From Bacillota bacterium (lineage in GTDB: Bacteria; Bacillota_A; Clostridia; Lachnospirales; Lachnospiraceae), in assembly GCA_023443625.1 (NCBI GenBank), contig JAEZTQ010000032.1, positions 1-64,000 of the forward strand: a stretch of DNA of 64,000 bases, read 5' to 3'. Positions 52,772 through 61,437 of this stretch are shown piece by piece (the stretch's first letter is position 1; each line of letters opens with the position of its first letter). Both the position numbers and the translations under genes were made by a program. The notes beneath the pieces are model-generated. The model was not told the DNA's origin and did no database searches. It was given only the letters and a program-made list of their open reading frames with translations.

Positions 52772-53683
52772 TTATCTACTCATTACATTACGCCTTTTTT
52801 GTAATATAGCGGATATTACTATGAATATTATACCACTTATTGCCATAAATGCTATCTTAAATTCACTAGATATAATCTTATCATTGGAGAAAATTATCAT
52901 TCCCATACTTTCTTTATAATTATCTATTAGCTCCTGAGGACAATTGGTGAAGGTCTTTGTCATCATTTCATCAGTAAAGATATCTCTCAAGAAGGAAGAG
53001 CCATGGACAAGGGGGAAACATTTTAATACTGTCTGTACCTTCTCTGGTAGCATACCTAAGGGTAAATAAATACCGGACATGAAGCCTACAAGTGTTCCGA
53101 TTATGGTGCCAACCCCAGAGAGGGCACCCTGGGTATGAATAAAATTGAGTATTAGAAAAACTAAACAAGAGGCAGTAAATACATTTAATAAAATATATAA
53201 AAATATTTTACCAAACTGTCCCAAAGTAAGTAAGTCCCCACCTATCGCTACTAAGTATCCCATACCAACGATAACGGTCAGTGAGCACATTATAACTCCC
53301 ATAATAATAGCAGCTATGATATAACCCATTACAAATATTCCTCGATTTACAGGCGATACATAAAAGCTCGAAAGTCTCTTCTTGATTTCATCTTCTACCA
53401 TAATACCTACAATGGATAAAGTTATGGTAACAGAATTAACTACTGTAATTCCTGCAAGAGTCCATAATATAACCAACTGTGTGGCATTCTCTCGGTCGGC
53501 AACCCTATCTCGCTGTCCCCCATATTCATTTAGTAAGCTTACTACCGTATCAGCATTCATTTTACCAAGGAAAACAACCATTAGAGCTATGATAATTAGC
53601 ATCGCAAATAGGGAAAAAAATATATTGGACTTATCTCTGATATAAACTAGAATATTTCTTTTGATTAATCTGAGTAGTAACAT
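52772..53683 (-). CDS. ABC-2 type permease (DrrB-like)
   Basis: 303 aa, six membrane helices. N-terminus MLLLRLIKRNILVYIRDKSN, with the ABC-2 elements ERxA-like EIKKRLSSFYVSPVNRGIF and the conserved MSGIYLPLGMLPE segment. Pairs with the ATPase encoded just upstream, in DrrAB-type export of drugs, lantibiotics or similar. Start at ATG 53683, five bases after GGAGG; the two ATGs before it overlap this site. The gap to the ATPase gene is 76 bases. Confidence 0.87.
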   Translation of the reverse strand: MLLLRLIKRNILVYIRDKSNIFFSLFAMLIIIALMVVFLGKMNADTVVSLLNEYGGQRDRVADRENATQLVILWTLAGITVVNSVTITLSIVGIMVEDEIKKRLSSFYVSPVNRGIFVMGYIIAAIIMGVIMCSLTVIVGMGYLVAIGGDLLTLGQFGKIFLYILLNVFTASCLVFLILNFIHTQGALSGVGTIIGTLVGFMSGIYLPLGMLPEKVQTVLKCFPLVHGSSFLRDIFTDEMMTKTFTNCPQELIDNYKESMGMIIFSNDKIISSEFKIAFMAISGIIFIVISAILQKRRNVMSR

Positions 53684-53759
53684 CTTTGCCTCCATATACA
53701 TAAAATTTACATTTATTAAAATTCAATATTCTTAATTATTGAAGATGTCCATCTTTCTT

Positions 53760-54668
53760 TTATAGATTCTTTCCAGTGATGTTTAAAAAGACATCATCCA
53801 TTGTTCCCTGAATAACTTCAAAAGATTTTAAATTCTTCTTTATTTGGTTAAGGATATCTAGTCCATATATAGTATTAGGAATTACCACCTGAATATGGTT
53901 GTTCTTCTTCTCAAAGGATACTTGCGCCTTTCTTAATTCTTCTTCCAAGTTCTCATCATTCTCCGGGACCAGTTTTAACATATCGTGGGCATATTTTTCT
54001 TTTAATTCCTGAGGGGTGCCATCGGCCACTAATTTCCCCGATTCCATAATTGAGATATAATGGGCTTTAGCAGCCTCCTCCATATAATGGGTTGTTATAA
54101 ATACTGTCATACCATCCTCTTTTTGCAGCTTCTCTATACTAGCCCATACACTTTGCCTCGTCTGTGGATCAAGACCTGTCGTTGGTTCATCAAGAAATAG
54201 TACCTCCGGCCGATTCATCAAGGCTCTGGCTATCTCACATCTTCTTTTTTGCCCACCGGAAAGCTTACGAAACTGTCTTCCTAATAATTCTTCAATATTT
54301 AAAATATCTGTTACATAATTTAAATTATCATGAATAGTCTTACTGCTCTTAGTATATAGGGCTGCTCTTGTAATTAGATTCTCCTTAACTGTCAGATTTC
54401 CATCAAGGGTATTGTCTTGAAATACTACACCGATTTTATTTCTTATCTTCTTACCCTCTTTACCCAGGTTGTAACCACATATATTTACTTCACCTTCAGT
54501 GGCTTTAAGTAAGGTACATAAAATATTAATAGTAGTGGATTTTCCTGCTCCATTTACCCCAAGAAAACCATATAGCTCACCTTTTTTTACCCGAAAGCTT
54601 ATATCATCCACTGCTCTAATTTCTTTAAAATATCTTTTTAAATTTTTAACCTCAATAATATTTTCCAT
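53760..54668 (-). CDS. ABC transporter ATPase (DrrA-like)
   Basis: 302 aa. Walker A GVNGAGKSTTI, Q-loop FQDNTLDGNLT, signature LSGGQKRRCEIARAL, Walker B VLFLDEPTTGLD, H-loop TTHYMEEA, and a C-terminal DUF4162-type domain (about 220-302). Of the DrrA family. It is the first gene of the exporter pair; the two-component system lies about 280 bases upstream on the same strand and may control it, as with many antibiotic-peptide exporters, but that is inference. Confidence 0.9.
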   Translation of the reverse strand: MENIIEVKNLKRYFKEIRAVDDISFRVKKGELYGFLGVNGAGKSTTINILCTLLKATEGEVNICGYNLGKEGKKIRNKIGVVFQDNTLDGNLTVKENLITRAALYTKSSKTIHDNLNYVTDILNIEELLGRQFRKLSGGQKRRCEIARALMNRPEVLFLDEPTTGLDPQTRQSVWASIEKLQKEDGMTVFITTHYMEEAAKAHYISIMESGKLVADGTPQELKEKYAHDMLKLVPENDENLEEELRKAQVSFEKKNNHIQVVIPNTIYGLDILNQIKKNLKSFEVIQGTMDDVFLNITGKNL

Positions 54669-54847
54669 CCATACTCTCCAATATTGTTAATTGATAATTT
54701 TCTTCTTTATAATATAGCTATTTCATAAATATGGCAAGCAAAAAGAGTATCAAGGTAAGTTGCATCCACTCCTATCAACTTAAAGTTTCTAAAATATTTT
54801 CCTTCCATATTTTTTCTTGCAGCGAGGTGCGCATCCATAGCGGAGCG

Positions 54848-54889
54848 TTTTTATTCAATAGGACGTAATTGCCTCGTATTGAATAAAAA
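54848..54889. repeat. Inverted repeat downstream of the histidine kinase
   Basis: TTTTTATTCAATA (54848-54860) pairs with TATTGAATAAAAA (54877-54889). It lies directly next to the terminator of the kinase gene. Confidence 0.5.
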
Positions 54890-54933
54890 ATGGAGTTGTT
54901 GCAAAATCTGCTTACTTTTTGCAACAACCCCAT
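54890..54933 (-). terminator. Terminator of the two-component system
   Basis: ATGGAGTTGTTGCAAAA (54890-54906) pairs with TTTTTGCAACAACCCCAT (54916-54933), with one mismatch. On the minus strand it continues with TTTTTTATT. A clean intrinsic terminator. Confidence 0.85.
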
Positions 54934-54949
54934 TGATCATACAATACTA

Positions 54950-56377
54950 TTAGAATCTTCTCTTGGGTAAGGTTATGATAAAACTAGTCCCTACTTTAAA
55001 CTGAGAACGAATTTTTATTTTACCCGTATGGGCCAAGATTATTAATTTTGCCAGGGATAATCCCAGGCCGTGTCCACCAATATTCTTATTTCTAACATTA
55101 TCGGAACGATAAAAACGATTGAAGATATTATCGATGTCTTTCTCCTGCATGCCTATTCCCGTATCCTGAACGGTAATTACGCAATCTTCATTAACCTTCT
55201 GGCATAGGATGGTTATTTCATCCCCATCATTGGTATATTTAACTGCATTGTCAATAAAAATACGTATTGCCTGCTTTAATGATTGCTTGTCCCCGTAGAC
55301 AATAACATTCTCCATAATAGGATTGCTTATAATACGGTTTGGAGCAACAAGTCTTGTCTCCTTCACCATATCCTCTACCAGATGACGCATATTAAAGCGT
55401 TTTTTATTTAGCTTAAAGGTCTTTTTATCATGTCTTGATAGGAATAAAAGCTTCTCTACCAAATCCTGCATGGACCTGGCTTCATTCTGAATTGCATCAA
55501 TAGATTCATGAAGTACTTCTTCATTGTCTGTACCCCACCGGCTTAAAAGGTTTACATAACCTTGGATGACTGCAATTGGAGTCCGCAGCTCATGGGAAGC
55601 ATCGGATACAAACTGTTTCTGGCTTTCATAGGAGGTCTCAATACGGTCTAGCATTGCATTGATGACTCCGGCTAGATCCTTCAGCTCGTTTTTCGTCCCC
55701 TCCACATTCAGTCGTTCACTATCCAGATTATTTACTGTCAAACGATTGGCAGTAGCAGACATAATCCTTATGGGTTCAAATAGTTTTTCATCATTTCTCT
55801 TTCCCTTACGTATAATCATAAAAACAATAACCAGGTATAGAATAATCATTTTCCATAAAAGAGAGAAGAATCGATTATAACTATCTGTTAAATCATATTC
55901 AAGTTCTGCTTTATATACATTATTCTGAGCCTCAAAATGTTTATCTACATTAATTACTAGGATATTAATTTGGCTCTTTCTATCAAAATGAATACCATAG
56001 AAGAATTCCTTACCTGTCTTTTTAGGTATGGCTAAGTCATTGTATATTTCCCTACCTGTCTTCTTCTCTGTAACTCTTAATGATATGCCCAAAGAGTAAT
56101 AAGGGTTTTCAAATTCTTCAAAACCTTCCTCTTTAATTAAATTTATCATATCCCTTGATAATTGGTTGTTTGCTGTTTTTTCTGAATACATAAATAATAA
56201 GAAAAATATGGCCATGAATAATACACCATGTGTTAGAAGTAATCTCAAATAAGACAATGAGATTCGAAAGGTCATGGACAACCTGAAATTACTTAACCAT
56301 GCCTCCTTCTTTGTTCGAATAGGAAGTATTATTTTTCTTAAAATATTTCTTACCGCTTCAAGTAGCTTTTTTTTCAT
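54950..56377 (-). CDS. Sensor histidine kinase (OmpR-type system)
   Basis: 475 aa. Two membrane helices (about 45-65 and 186-206) flank an extracellular domain of about 120 residues; then HAMP, HisKA with SHELRTPIAVIQG (His at about 260), and HATPase with N-box AIRIFIDNAVKY, G1 VQDTGIGMQ, GGHGLGLSLAK. Senses an unknown signal at the membrane. The frame starts at ATG 56377, 55 bases after the response regulator stop; the SD-like GGGAGG lies unusually far (about 30 bases). Confidence 0.9.
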   Translation of the reverse strand: MKKKLLEAVRNILRKIILPIRTKKEAWLSNFRLSMTFRISLSYLRLLLTHGVLFMAIFFLLFMYSEKTANNQLSRDMINLIKEEGFEEFENPYYSLGISLRVTEKKTGREIYNDLAIPKKTGKEFFYGIHFDRKSQINILVINVDKHFEAQNNVYKAELEYDLTDSYNRFFSLLWKMIILYLVIVFMIIRKGKRNDEKLFEPIRIMSATANRLTVNNLDSERLNVEGTKNELKDLAGVINAMLDRIETSYESQKQFVSDASHELRTPIAVIQGYVNLLSRWGTDNEEVLHESIDAIQNEARSMQDLVEKLLFLSRHDKKTFKLNKKRFNMRHLVEDMVKETRLVAPNRIISNPIMENVIVYGDKQSLKQAIRIFIDNAVKYTNDGDEITILCQKVNEDCVITVQDTGIGMQEKDIDNIFNRFYRSDNVRNKNIGGHGLGLSLAKLIILAHTGKIKIRSQFKVGTSFIITLPKRRF

Positions 56378-56432
56378 TATGGTAACGGCGAATTATATTA
56401 AGCGCCTTCCTCCCTTATAATCTCATTATCTA

Positions 56433-57110
56433 TCAATCCTTGATTATATAACCAAGTCCTCGTACTGTAGATATCAGGTGAATACCATACTTTTCATCAA
56501 TTTTCTGTCTAAGATAACGAATGTATACGTCAACCACATTGGTATCGCCAAAATATTCGTAATCCCAGACATTATTTAAAAGCTGCTCTCTAGTAAGTGC
56601 AATATTTTTATTGCGCATTAAGTATTCCAATAGTTCGTACTCTTTCTTAGTAAGGACAAGCTCATCCTGATTATAGTGAGCACTATGACTTTTAATATTT
56701 AAGGTTAGGTTGCCAATCTTTAAGATACCTCCCTTGGTTTCTGAAGTTTGCTTTTGGCGATTTAAGGCTACTCTAATTCTTGCTAATAGCTCCTCGATAG
56801 CAAAGGGTTTTGTCATATAATCATCTGCACCCATATCTAGACCAGCCACTTTATCCGTAACATCATCTTTTGCTGTAAGCATGATAATAGGTACCTGGGA
56901 TTCTAGTCGTACTCGACGACATACTTCTATACCACTTAGGCCTGGAAGCATGATATCTAAAACAATTAAATCAACATTCTCCTTCAAGGCTTTCTCTAGT
57001 CCAAGCCTTCCGTCACTTGCAAGTAATACTTCGTACCCCTCATGCTTTAATTCTAATTCTAAAAACCTTCCAATTTTTATCTCATCTTCTACAATTAAGA
57101 TTTTTGCCAT
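56433..57110 (-). CDS. OmpR-family response regulator
   Basis: 225 aa. Receiver domain with DE pair (VEDE), phospho-acceptor Asp in LIVLDIMLPGLSG (about residue 52), KP switch in DYMTKPFAIEELL; C-terminal winged helix with LTKKEYELLEYLMRN and YLRQKIDEKYG plus VRGLGY. DNA-binding regulator of the kinase next door. Start at ATG 57110, seven bases after GGAGG; an earlier TTG is not used. Confidence 0.95.
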   Translation of the reverse strand: MAKILIVEDEIKIGRFLELELKHEGYEVLLASDGRLGLEKALKENVDLIVLDIMLPGLSGIEVCRRVRLESQVPIIMLTAKDDVTDKVAGLDMGADDYMTKPFAIEELLARIRVALNRQKQTSETKGGILKIGNLTLNIKSHSAHYNQDELVLTKKEYELLEYLMRNKNIALTREQLLNNVWDYEYFGDTNVVDVYIRYLRQKIDEKYGIHLISTVRGLGYIIKD

Positions 57111-57212
57111 TCCCAAACCTCCTCCTTTTCAAGCAATTGCCCTTTGATAACATTGTATCGGTTATTATCTACATTTTCAATATGTAGTAAAAATTATTAT
57201 AAAAACATAAAT

Positions 57213-57254
57213 AAGGACTTTGCATAATAGAATAATCTAATTTTGCAAAGCCTT
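57213..57254 (-). terminator. Terminator of the next gene
   Basis: AAGGACTTTGCA (57213-57224) pairs with TGCAAAGCCTT (57244-57254), with one mismatch. On the minus strand T-rich sequence follows. It separates the membrane protein at 57293 from the response regulator gene. Confidence 0.7.
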
Positions 57255-57292
57255 ACCCTATAGCCCATAAAAATTTCTATGTATAATTCATC

Positions 57293-57928
57293 TCAACTAA
57301 TATTTTGCATAGGCTCAGCTTCTACCTCATCATCAACCTTATAGCTGTCATTTACAAAGAACCTATTAAGAAATTGAATTTCTTCTTCATCCATATTATA
57401 AGTGGATTCTAGGGATACTAGGGATTTATGATCCTTAAAAGATATATCTTGAAGGAATAGTTTTTTCTCCTTTGGATCAAAATCTATTACGATGTACTCC
57501 TTGGTGATATCCTCAACCATATGAAGTTGCCCTTTTATATACACATAAAATCTGCCCATGTTCATTAATATTCCACTAAAGAAGATAAATATTGGCATTA
57601 ATCCAATAAAAATAAAACTGTAATAACATAGCCCATATAGATATAATATGGTTCCAAACAGCATTAGAGTTTGCTTCATAATTATACTGTTATTAATGTA
57701 TTTTAGGTTATAATCTCTGTATTGATAAAGTAAAAGTCTGCGTTTTAAATACAGGGTTACAGAGTAAATTACAATCATATACATAACTGCTGTTATAATA
57801 CTCCAAATAAATGTTTTTACAATATCCTCTTTTAACTGATGCATGATCCCTAGATAATTTATAAAAGATAATAAAGTCCAAAGAATAATATTAATCGTTG
57901 GGATTATCCTTATTATAACTTTCTTCAT
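57293..57928 (-). CDS. Membrane protein, unknown
   Basis: 211 aa with four predicted helices (about 7-25, 35-55, 82-100 and 105-120) and a hydrophilic C-terminal part (about 125-211), beta-rich then acidic (KVDDEVEAEP). No family is recognised. ATG 57928 chosen over an earlier frame start because AAGGAG lies eight to ten bases before it. It is monocistronic, framed by terminators. Confidence 0.6.
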   Translation of the reverse strand: MKKVIIRIIPTINIILWTLLSFINYLGIMHQLKEDIVKTFIWSIITAVMYMIVIYSVTLYLKRRLLLYQYRDYNLKYINNSIIMKQTLMLFGTILYLYGLCYYSFIFIGLMPIFIFFSGILMNMGRFYVYIKGQLHMVEDITKEYIVIDFDPKEKKLFLQDISFKDHKSLVSLESTYNMDEEEIQFLNRFFVNDSYKVDDEVEAEPMQNIS

Positions 57929-58193
57929 AGATATCACTCCTTGTTGATAAAGGCTTATCTTGATTTTCTTCACTATATTATACAAAGAACATTATTCAAT
58001 GATGTTAATTATTTTACTTTACTTTATATGATTTTAAGTATGAACCCATTTTATAACAAAAAAACTTATAATGCTTTTATTTTCAATATTTTTTGATATA
58101 ATAACATAAAATATAATTAGTGACAATGATTTCCTTTAATTTCTCATTTACTTTTAATAATTGCCTTTACTTATACATATTTTTTTCCACAAA
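57929..58193. other. AT-rich gap
   Basis: Holds the promoter of the preceding gene on the minus strand; very AT-rich, with no frame and no clear signal. The tkt terminator lies at its right end. Confidence 0.4.
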
Positions 58194-58275
58194 AAGAAGC
58201 CACTAAAATAGTGGCACCCTTGGTCCGCTTAAGGCCAATTTCATCGGTGTGCTTCATACTTAATGACTTCTTTTT
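58194..58275 (-). terminator. Structured 3' end and terminator of tkt
   Basis: On the minus strand GCCACTATTTTAGTGGC (58199-58215) is a perfect stem followed by TTCTTTTT, the terminator of the tal-tkt unit. Next to it, TTGG-CC/GG-CCAA and CACC/GGTG complementarity (58215-58249) shows that the 3' region is further folded. Confidence 0.7.
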
Positions 58276-58299
58276 TATATATATTATGTGAATAAATGC

Positions 58300-60282
58300 T
58301 TATAAAACACTCTTAACTGCCCTTACCACATTTTCAGTTGTAAATCCAAATTTTTTGAATAATACTCCTGCTGGTGCAGAAGCTCCAAAGCCCTTCATGG
58401 TTACTGTTGTTCCATCAAGACCTACATATTTACCCCAACCAAAGTCAGCTCCTGCTTCAACTGCTACTCTTGCTCTTACATTCTTAGGCAGGATACTTTC
58501 TTTATACTCTGGAGATTGTCCTTCAAATAAATCCATAGAAGGCATACTCACTACTCTTACATCTACGCCTTCTTTTGCAAGTTCTGCCTGAGCATTGATA
58601 CCAAGCTCTACTTCTGAGCCGCTCGCCATAATAATTGCATCAGGAACATCCTTCTTTGAAGGGGAAACTATATAACCGCCTTTTAAAGAATCCTTAGAAG
58701 AGCCGGCAAGCTGTGGAAGATTCTGACGGGTCAGAACCAAGGCAGTAGGTGTTTTTGTAGAAGTTACTGCATAATACCACCCAGCAATACACTCTGTTGC
58801 ATCCGCTGGTCTAATAACAGTAAAATTAGGCATTGCACGTAACATGGCAAGCTGTTCAATAGGCTCATGTGTTGGTCCATCCTCACCTACACCTATACTG
58901 TCATGGGTAAGAACAAAGGTAAGGGGAAGACCCATCAGCGCTGATAATCTTGCCATAGGCTTTACATAATCACTGAATACAAAGAAGGTGGATACATAGG
59001 GACGAAGGCCACCATGGAGAGCTAGTCCATTACCTATGGCTGCCATAGCAAGCTCTCTTACACCAAAGTGAAGGTTACGGCCCGCATAGTTCTCTTTAGA
59101 ATAGTCTCCCATATCGTTCATGTACGTCTTAGTAGATGGAGCAAGGTCTGCTGATCCACCAATTAAGTTAGGTAGATGATTTTTGAGCTTGTTTATTACC
59201 ATTCCAGAGAGATTTCTTGTGGCTTCCGGCTTATCAGCAAATTCCCAAAAATCTTCATTATCTATTAAATCCTTAGCTAAGTTTGTATCATGGTATTTAT
59301 CCCATAACTCTTTCATATCAGGATAAGATTTGCAATAGTTTGCAAACATCTCATTCCAAGCTTCCTCTGCTTTTGCTCCCTCATTTGTAAGCTCTTTAAA
59401 ATTAGCATATACTTCATCAGGTACATGGAAAGCTTCTAGGCTTGCCCAGCCTAATTTTTCTTTTAATGCAGTTACATTCTCTGCTCCAAGAGGTTCACCA
59501 TGGGCACTGGCAAGGCCCTCTTTTGGACTTCCATGACCAATCTTTGTCTTCACAGTAATCATCGTAGGTCTTGACAAGTCAGCTTTTGCCGCTGCTATAG
59601 CAGCACCAATTTCTTCAAGATTATTACCATCTTCTACAACTAAGGTTTGGAAACCAAATGCATCAAAACGCTTTTGAACATCCTCAGTAAATGTGATATC
59701 GGTACTTCCTTCAATGGATATTTTATTGCTATCATATAAAACAATTAATTTCCCTAAGCCAAGAGTACCTGCCAAAGACATTGCTTCGGAGGTTATACCC
59801 TCCATCATACATCCGTCACCACCAAGTACATAGGTATAATGGTCAACCACCGGATAGCCTTCTTTATTAAATTGGGCTGCAAGGTGAGTTTCACCCATAG
59901 CCATACCAACTGCCATTGCCATACCTGCACCCAGAGGTCCTGTTGTTGCTTCAACACCAACTGTATGACCATATTCCGGATGTCCCGGTGTTAAGGAATT
60001 ATCCTGGCGGAAATTTTTTAAATCTTCTATGGTAAGGCCATATCCAAATAAATGTAACAATGAATATAGAAGTATGGAGCCATGTCCACCTGATAATATA
60101 AATCTATCTCTGTTGTCCCATTTGGGATTGGCTGGGTTATGCTTCATATGTTTAGCCCACAGCTCATAAGCCATTGCAGCTGCACCAAGGGGTAATCCTG
60201 GATGTCCGGAATTTGCTTTTTGTACACCATCAGCTGATAATACTCTTATGGCGTTTACTGACATTGTATCAATATTGCTCAT
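58300..60282 (-). CDS. tkt: Transketolase
   Basis: 660 aa. Thiamine-diphosphate enzyme: GSGGHGSILLYS-like (SGGHGSILLYSLLHL), the TPP/Mg motif GDGCMMEG, pyrimidine-domain PYVSTFFVFSDY, and DSIGVGEDGPTHEPIEQ. Moves two-carbon units in the non-oxidative pentose phosphate pathway, linking xylose and other pentoses to glycolysis. Follows tal by 71 bases. GGAGGA before ATG. Full length. Confidence 0.97.
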   Translation of the reverse strand: MSNIDTMSVNAIRVLSADGVQKANSGHPGLPLGAAAMAYELWAKHMKHNPANPKWDNRDRFILSGGHGSILLYSLLHLFGYGLTIEDLKNFRQDNSLTPGHPEYGHTVGVEATTGPLGAGMAMAVGMAMGETHLAAQFNKEGYPVVDHYTYVLGGDGCMMEGITSEAMSLAGTLGLGKLIVLYDSNKISIEGSTDITFTEDVQKRFDAFGFQTLVVEDGNNLEEIGAAIAAAKADLSRPTMITVKTKIGHGSPKEGLASAHGEPLGAENVTALKEKLGWASLEAFHVPDEVYANFKELTNEGAKAEEAWNEMFANYCKSYPDMKELWDKYHDTNLAKDLIDNEDFWEFADKPEATRNLSGMVINKLKNHLPNLIGGSADLAPSTKTYMNDMGDYSKENYAGRNLHFGVRELAMAAIGNGLALHGGLRPYVSTFFVFSDYVKPMARLSALMGLPLTFVLTHDSIGVGEDGPTHEPIEQLAMLRAMPNFTVIRPADATECIAGWYYAVTSTKTPTALVLTRQNLPQLAGSSKDSLKGGYIVSPSKKDVPDAIIMASGSEVELGINAQAELAKEGVDVRVVSMPSMDLFEGQSPEYKESILPKNVRARVAVEAGADFGWGKYVGLDGTTVTMKGFGASAPAGVLFKKFGFTTENVVRAVKSVL

Positions 60283-60353
60283 AGTATATCCTCCTTCAAA
60301 GTACTGTTGATATTAATCTATCTAATTACATTAAACAAAAGAATAATCTTTAT

Positions 60354-61010
60354 CTATTCATCTCCAAATACAGCTTTATAATCCTTAACGAATTTCTCTA
60401 TTCCTTCTGTTGTTAAAGGATGCTTTGAGCATTGATCAATTACACTGTATGGTACTGTAGCTATATCTGCTCCTGCCAGAGCACATTCAGTAATATGAAT
60501 CGGGTTACGAATGCTTGCTGCAATTATTTCAGATTTAATATTATATATATCAAATATTTGTGCTATTGTTCTTATTAATTCAACGCCATCTTGAGAAATA
60601 TCATCAAGGCGTCCTACAAAAGGAGATACATAAGTCGCACCTGCTCTTGCAGCTAATAATGCCTGATTTGCAGTAAAAATAAGTGTTACATTGGTCTTAA
60701 TTCCTTCGCTAGATAGTACCTTTGTAGCTTTTAATCCTTCTAAAGTCATAGGAATCTTTACTACCATATTGGAATGAATTTTTGCTATTTCTCTTCCTTC
60801 AGCAATCATATCTTCTGCTGTTACAGTAGTTGCCTTAACTTCACCACTGATAGGTCCATCCACAAGACTTGCTATTTCTTTAATAACCTCTTCAAAATTT
60901 CTTCCTTCCTTTGCTATTAAGGATGGGTTTGTTGTTACACCGCAAATAACACCTAGGTCGCTAGCTTTCTTAATGTCAGCCACATTTGCCGTATCAATAA
61001 ACAGCTTCAT
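60354..61010 (-). CDS. tal: Transaldolase, TalC/FSA type
   Basis: 218 aa, the short decameric type. [16 protein letters not shown], catalytic Schiff-base Lys in [12 protein letters not shown], and [29 protein letters not shown]. Transfers dihydroxyacetone units in the pentose phosphate pathway. Because the family includes fructose-6-phosphate aldolases, activity cannot be fixed from sequence, but pairing with tkt makes transaldolase likely. GGAGG before ATG; first gene of the unit. Confidence 0.93.
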   Translation of the reverse strand: MKLFIDTANVADIKKASDLGVICGVTTNPSLIAKEGRNFEEVIKEIASLVDGPISGEVKATTVTAEDMIAEGREIAKIHSNMVVKIPMTLEGLKATKVLSSEGIKTNVTLIFTANQALLAARAGATYVSPFVGRLDDISQDGVELIRTIAQIFDIYNIKSEIIAASIRNPIHITECALAGADIATVPYSVIDQCSKHPLTTEGIEKFVKDYKAVFGDE

Positions 61011-61437
61011 AATTTTTACCTCCTGGGGACTGAGGCTGTATAAAACCTAATCTCTTGTAATGTTAACTTCCCTTTTCGGTCCTATAGCCTGTCCTAATTA
61101 ATTTTATTTTGCCAATATTATTAAGTACTTGTGATCTTCATTATTATTCGGATATTCTATGTAAATTATATTGGGATTATACCTCTCCCCTAGATATTGC
61201 TTAATCCGCCAATAATTGTATGATTATACAAACCTATAAGTGAATTAGCATGCTAATTCACTTATTTTAATTTATATCCTATAAAATATCCTTTCACTTT
61301 AGTCTAACAATAATCTGCTTAGATTTATACTTTAATAATATTATGCATATATATTACTAAATATACTATACTTTAAGTATCAAAACAATATGCAAATTAA
61401 ACACACATTTTAGATAATATTTAAAAAAAATAGCAAC
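61011..61437. other. Intergenic region with a 30-bp perfect palindrome
   Basis: ATAAGTGAATTAGCATGCTA and its mirror half (61237-61266) form a 30-base perfect palindrome, followed by TTTTAATTT on the plus strand. It can end the phosphodiesterase gene (minus) or mark an operator. The rest is AT-rich with no frame; the tal promoter must lie in it. Confidence 0.7.

Noticed and set aside
54820..54847. Insertion-sequence end near the histidine kinase terminator
   Set aside because: A short GC-richer stretch stands out, but there are no terminal repeats, no transposase and no target duplication.
58194..58275. Plus-strand riboswitch
   Set aside because: Downstream on the plus strand is only the 3' end of tkt read in the opposite sense; the sequence is better explained as the tkt terminator region.
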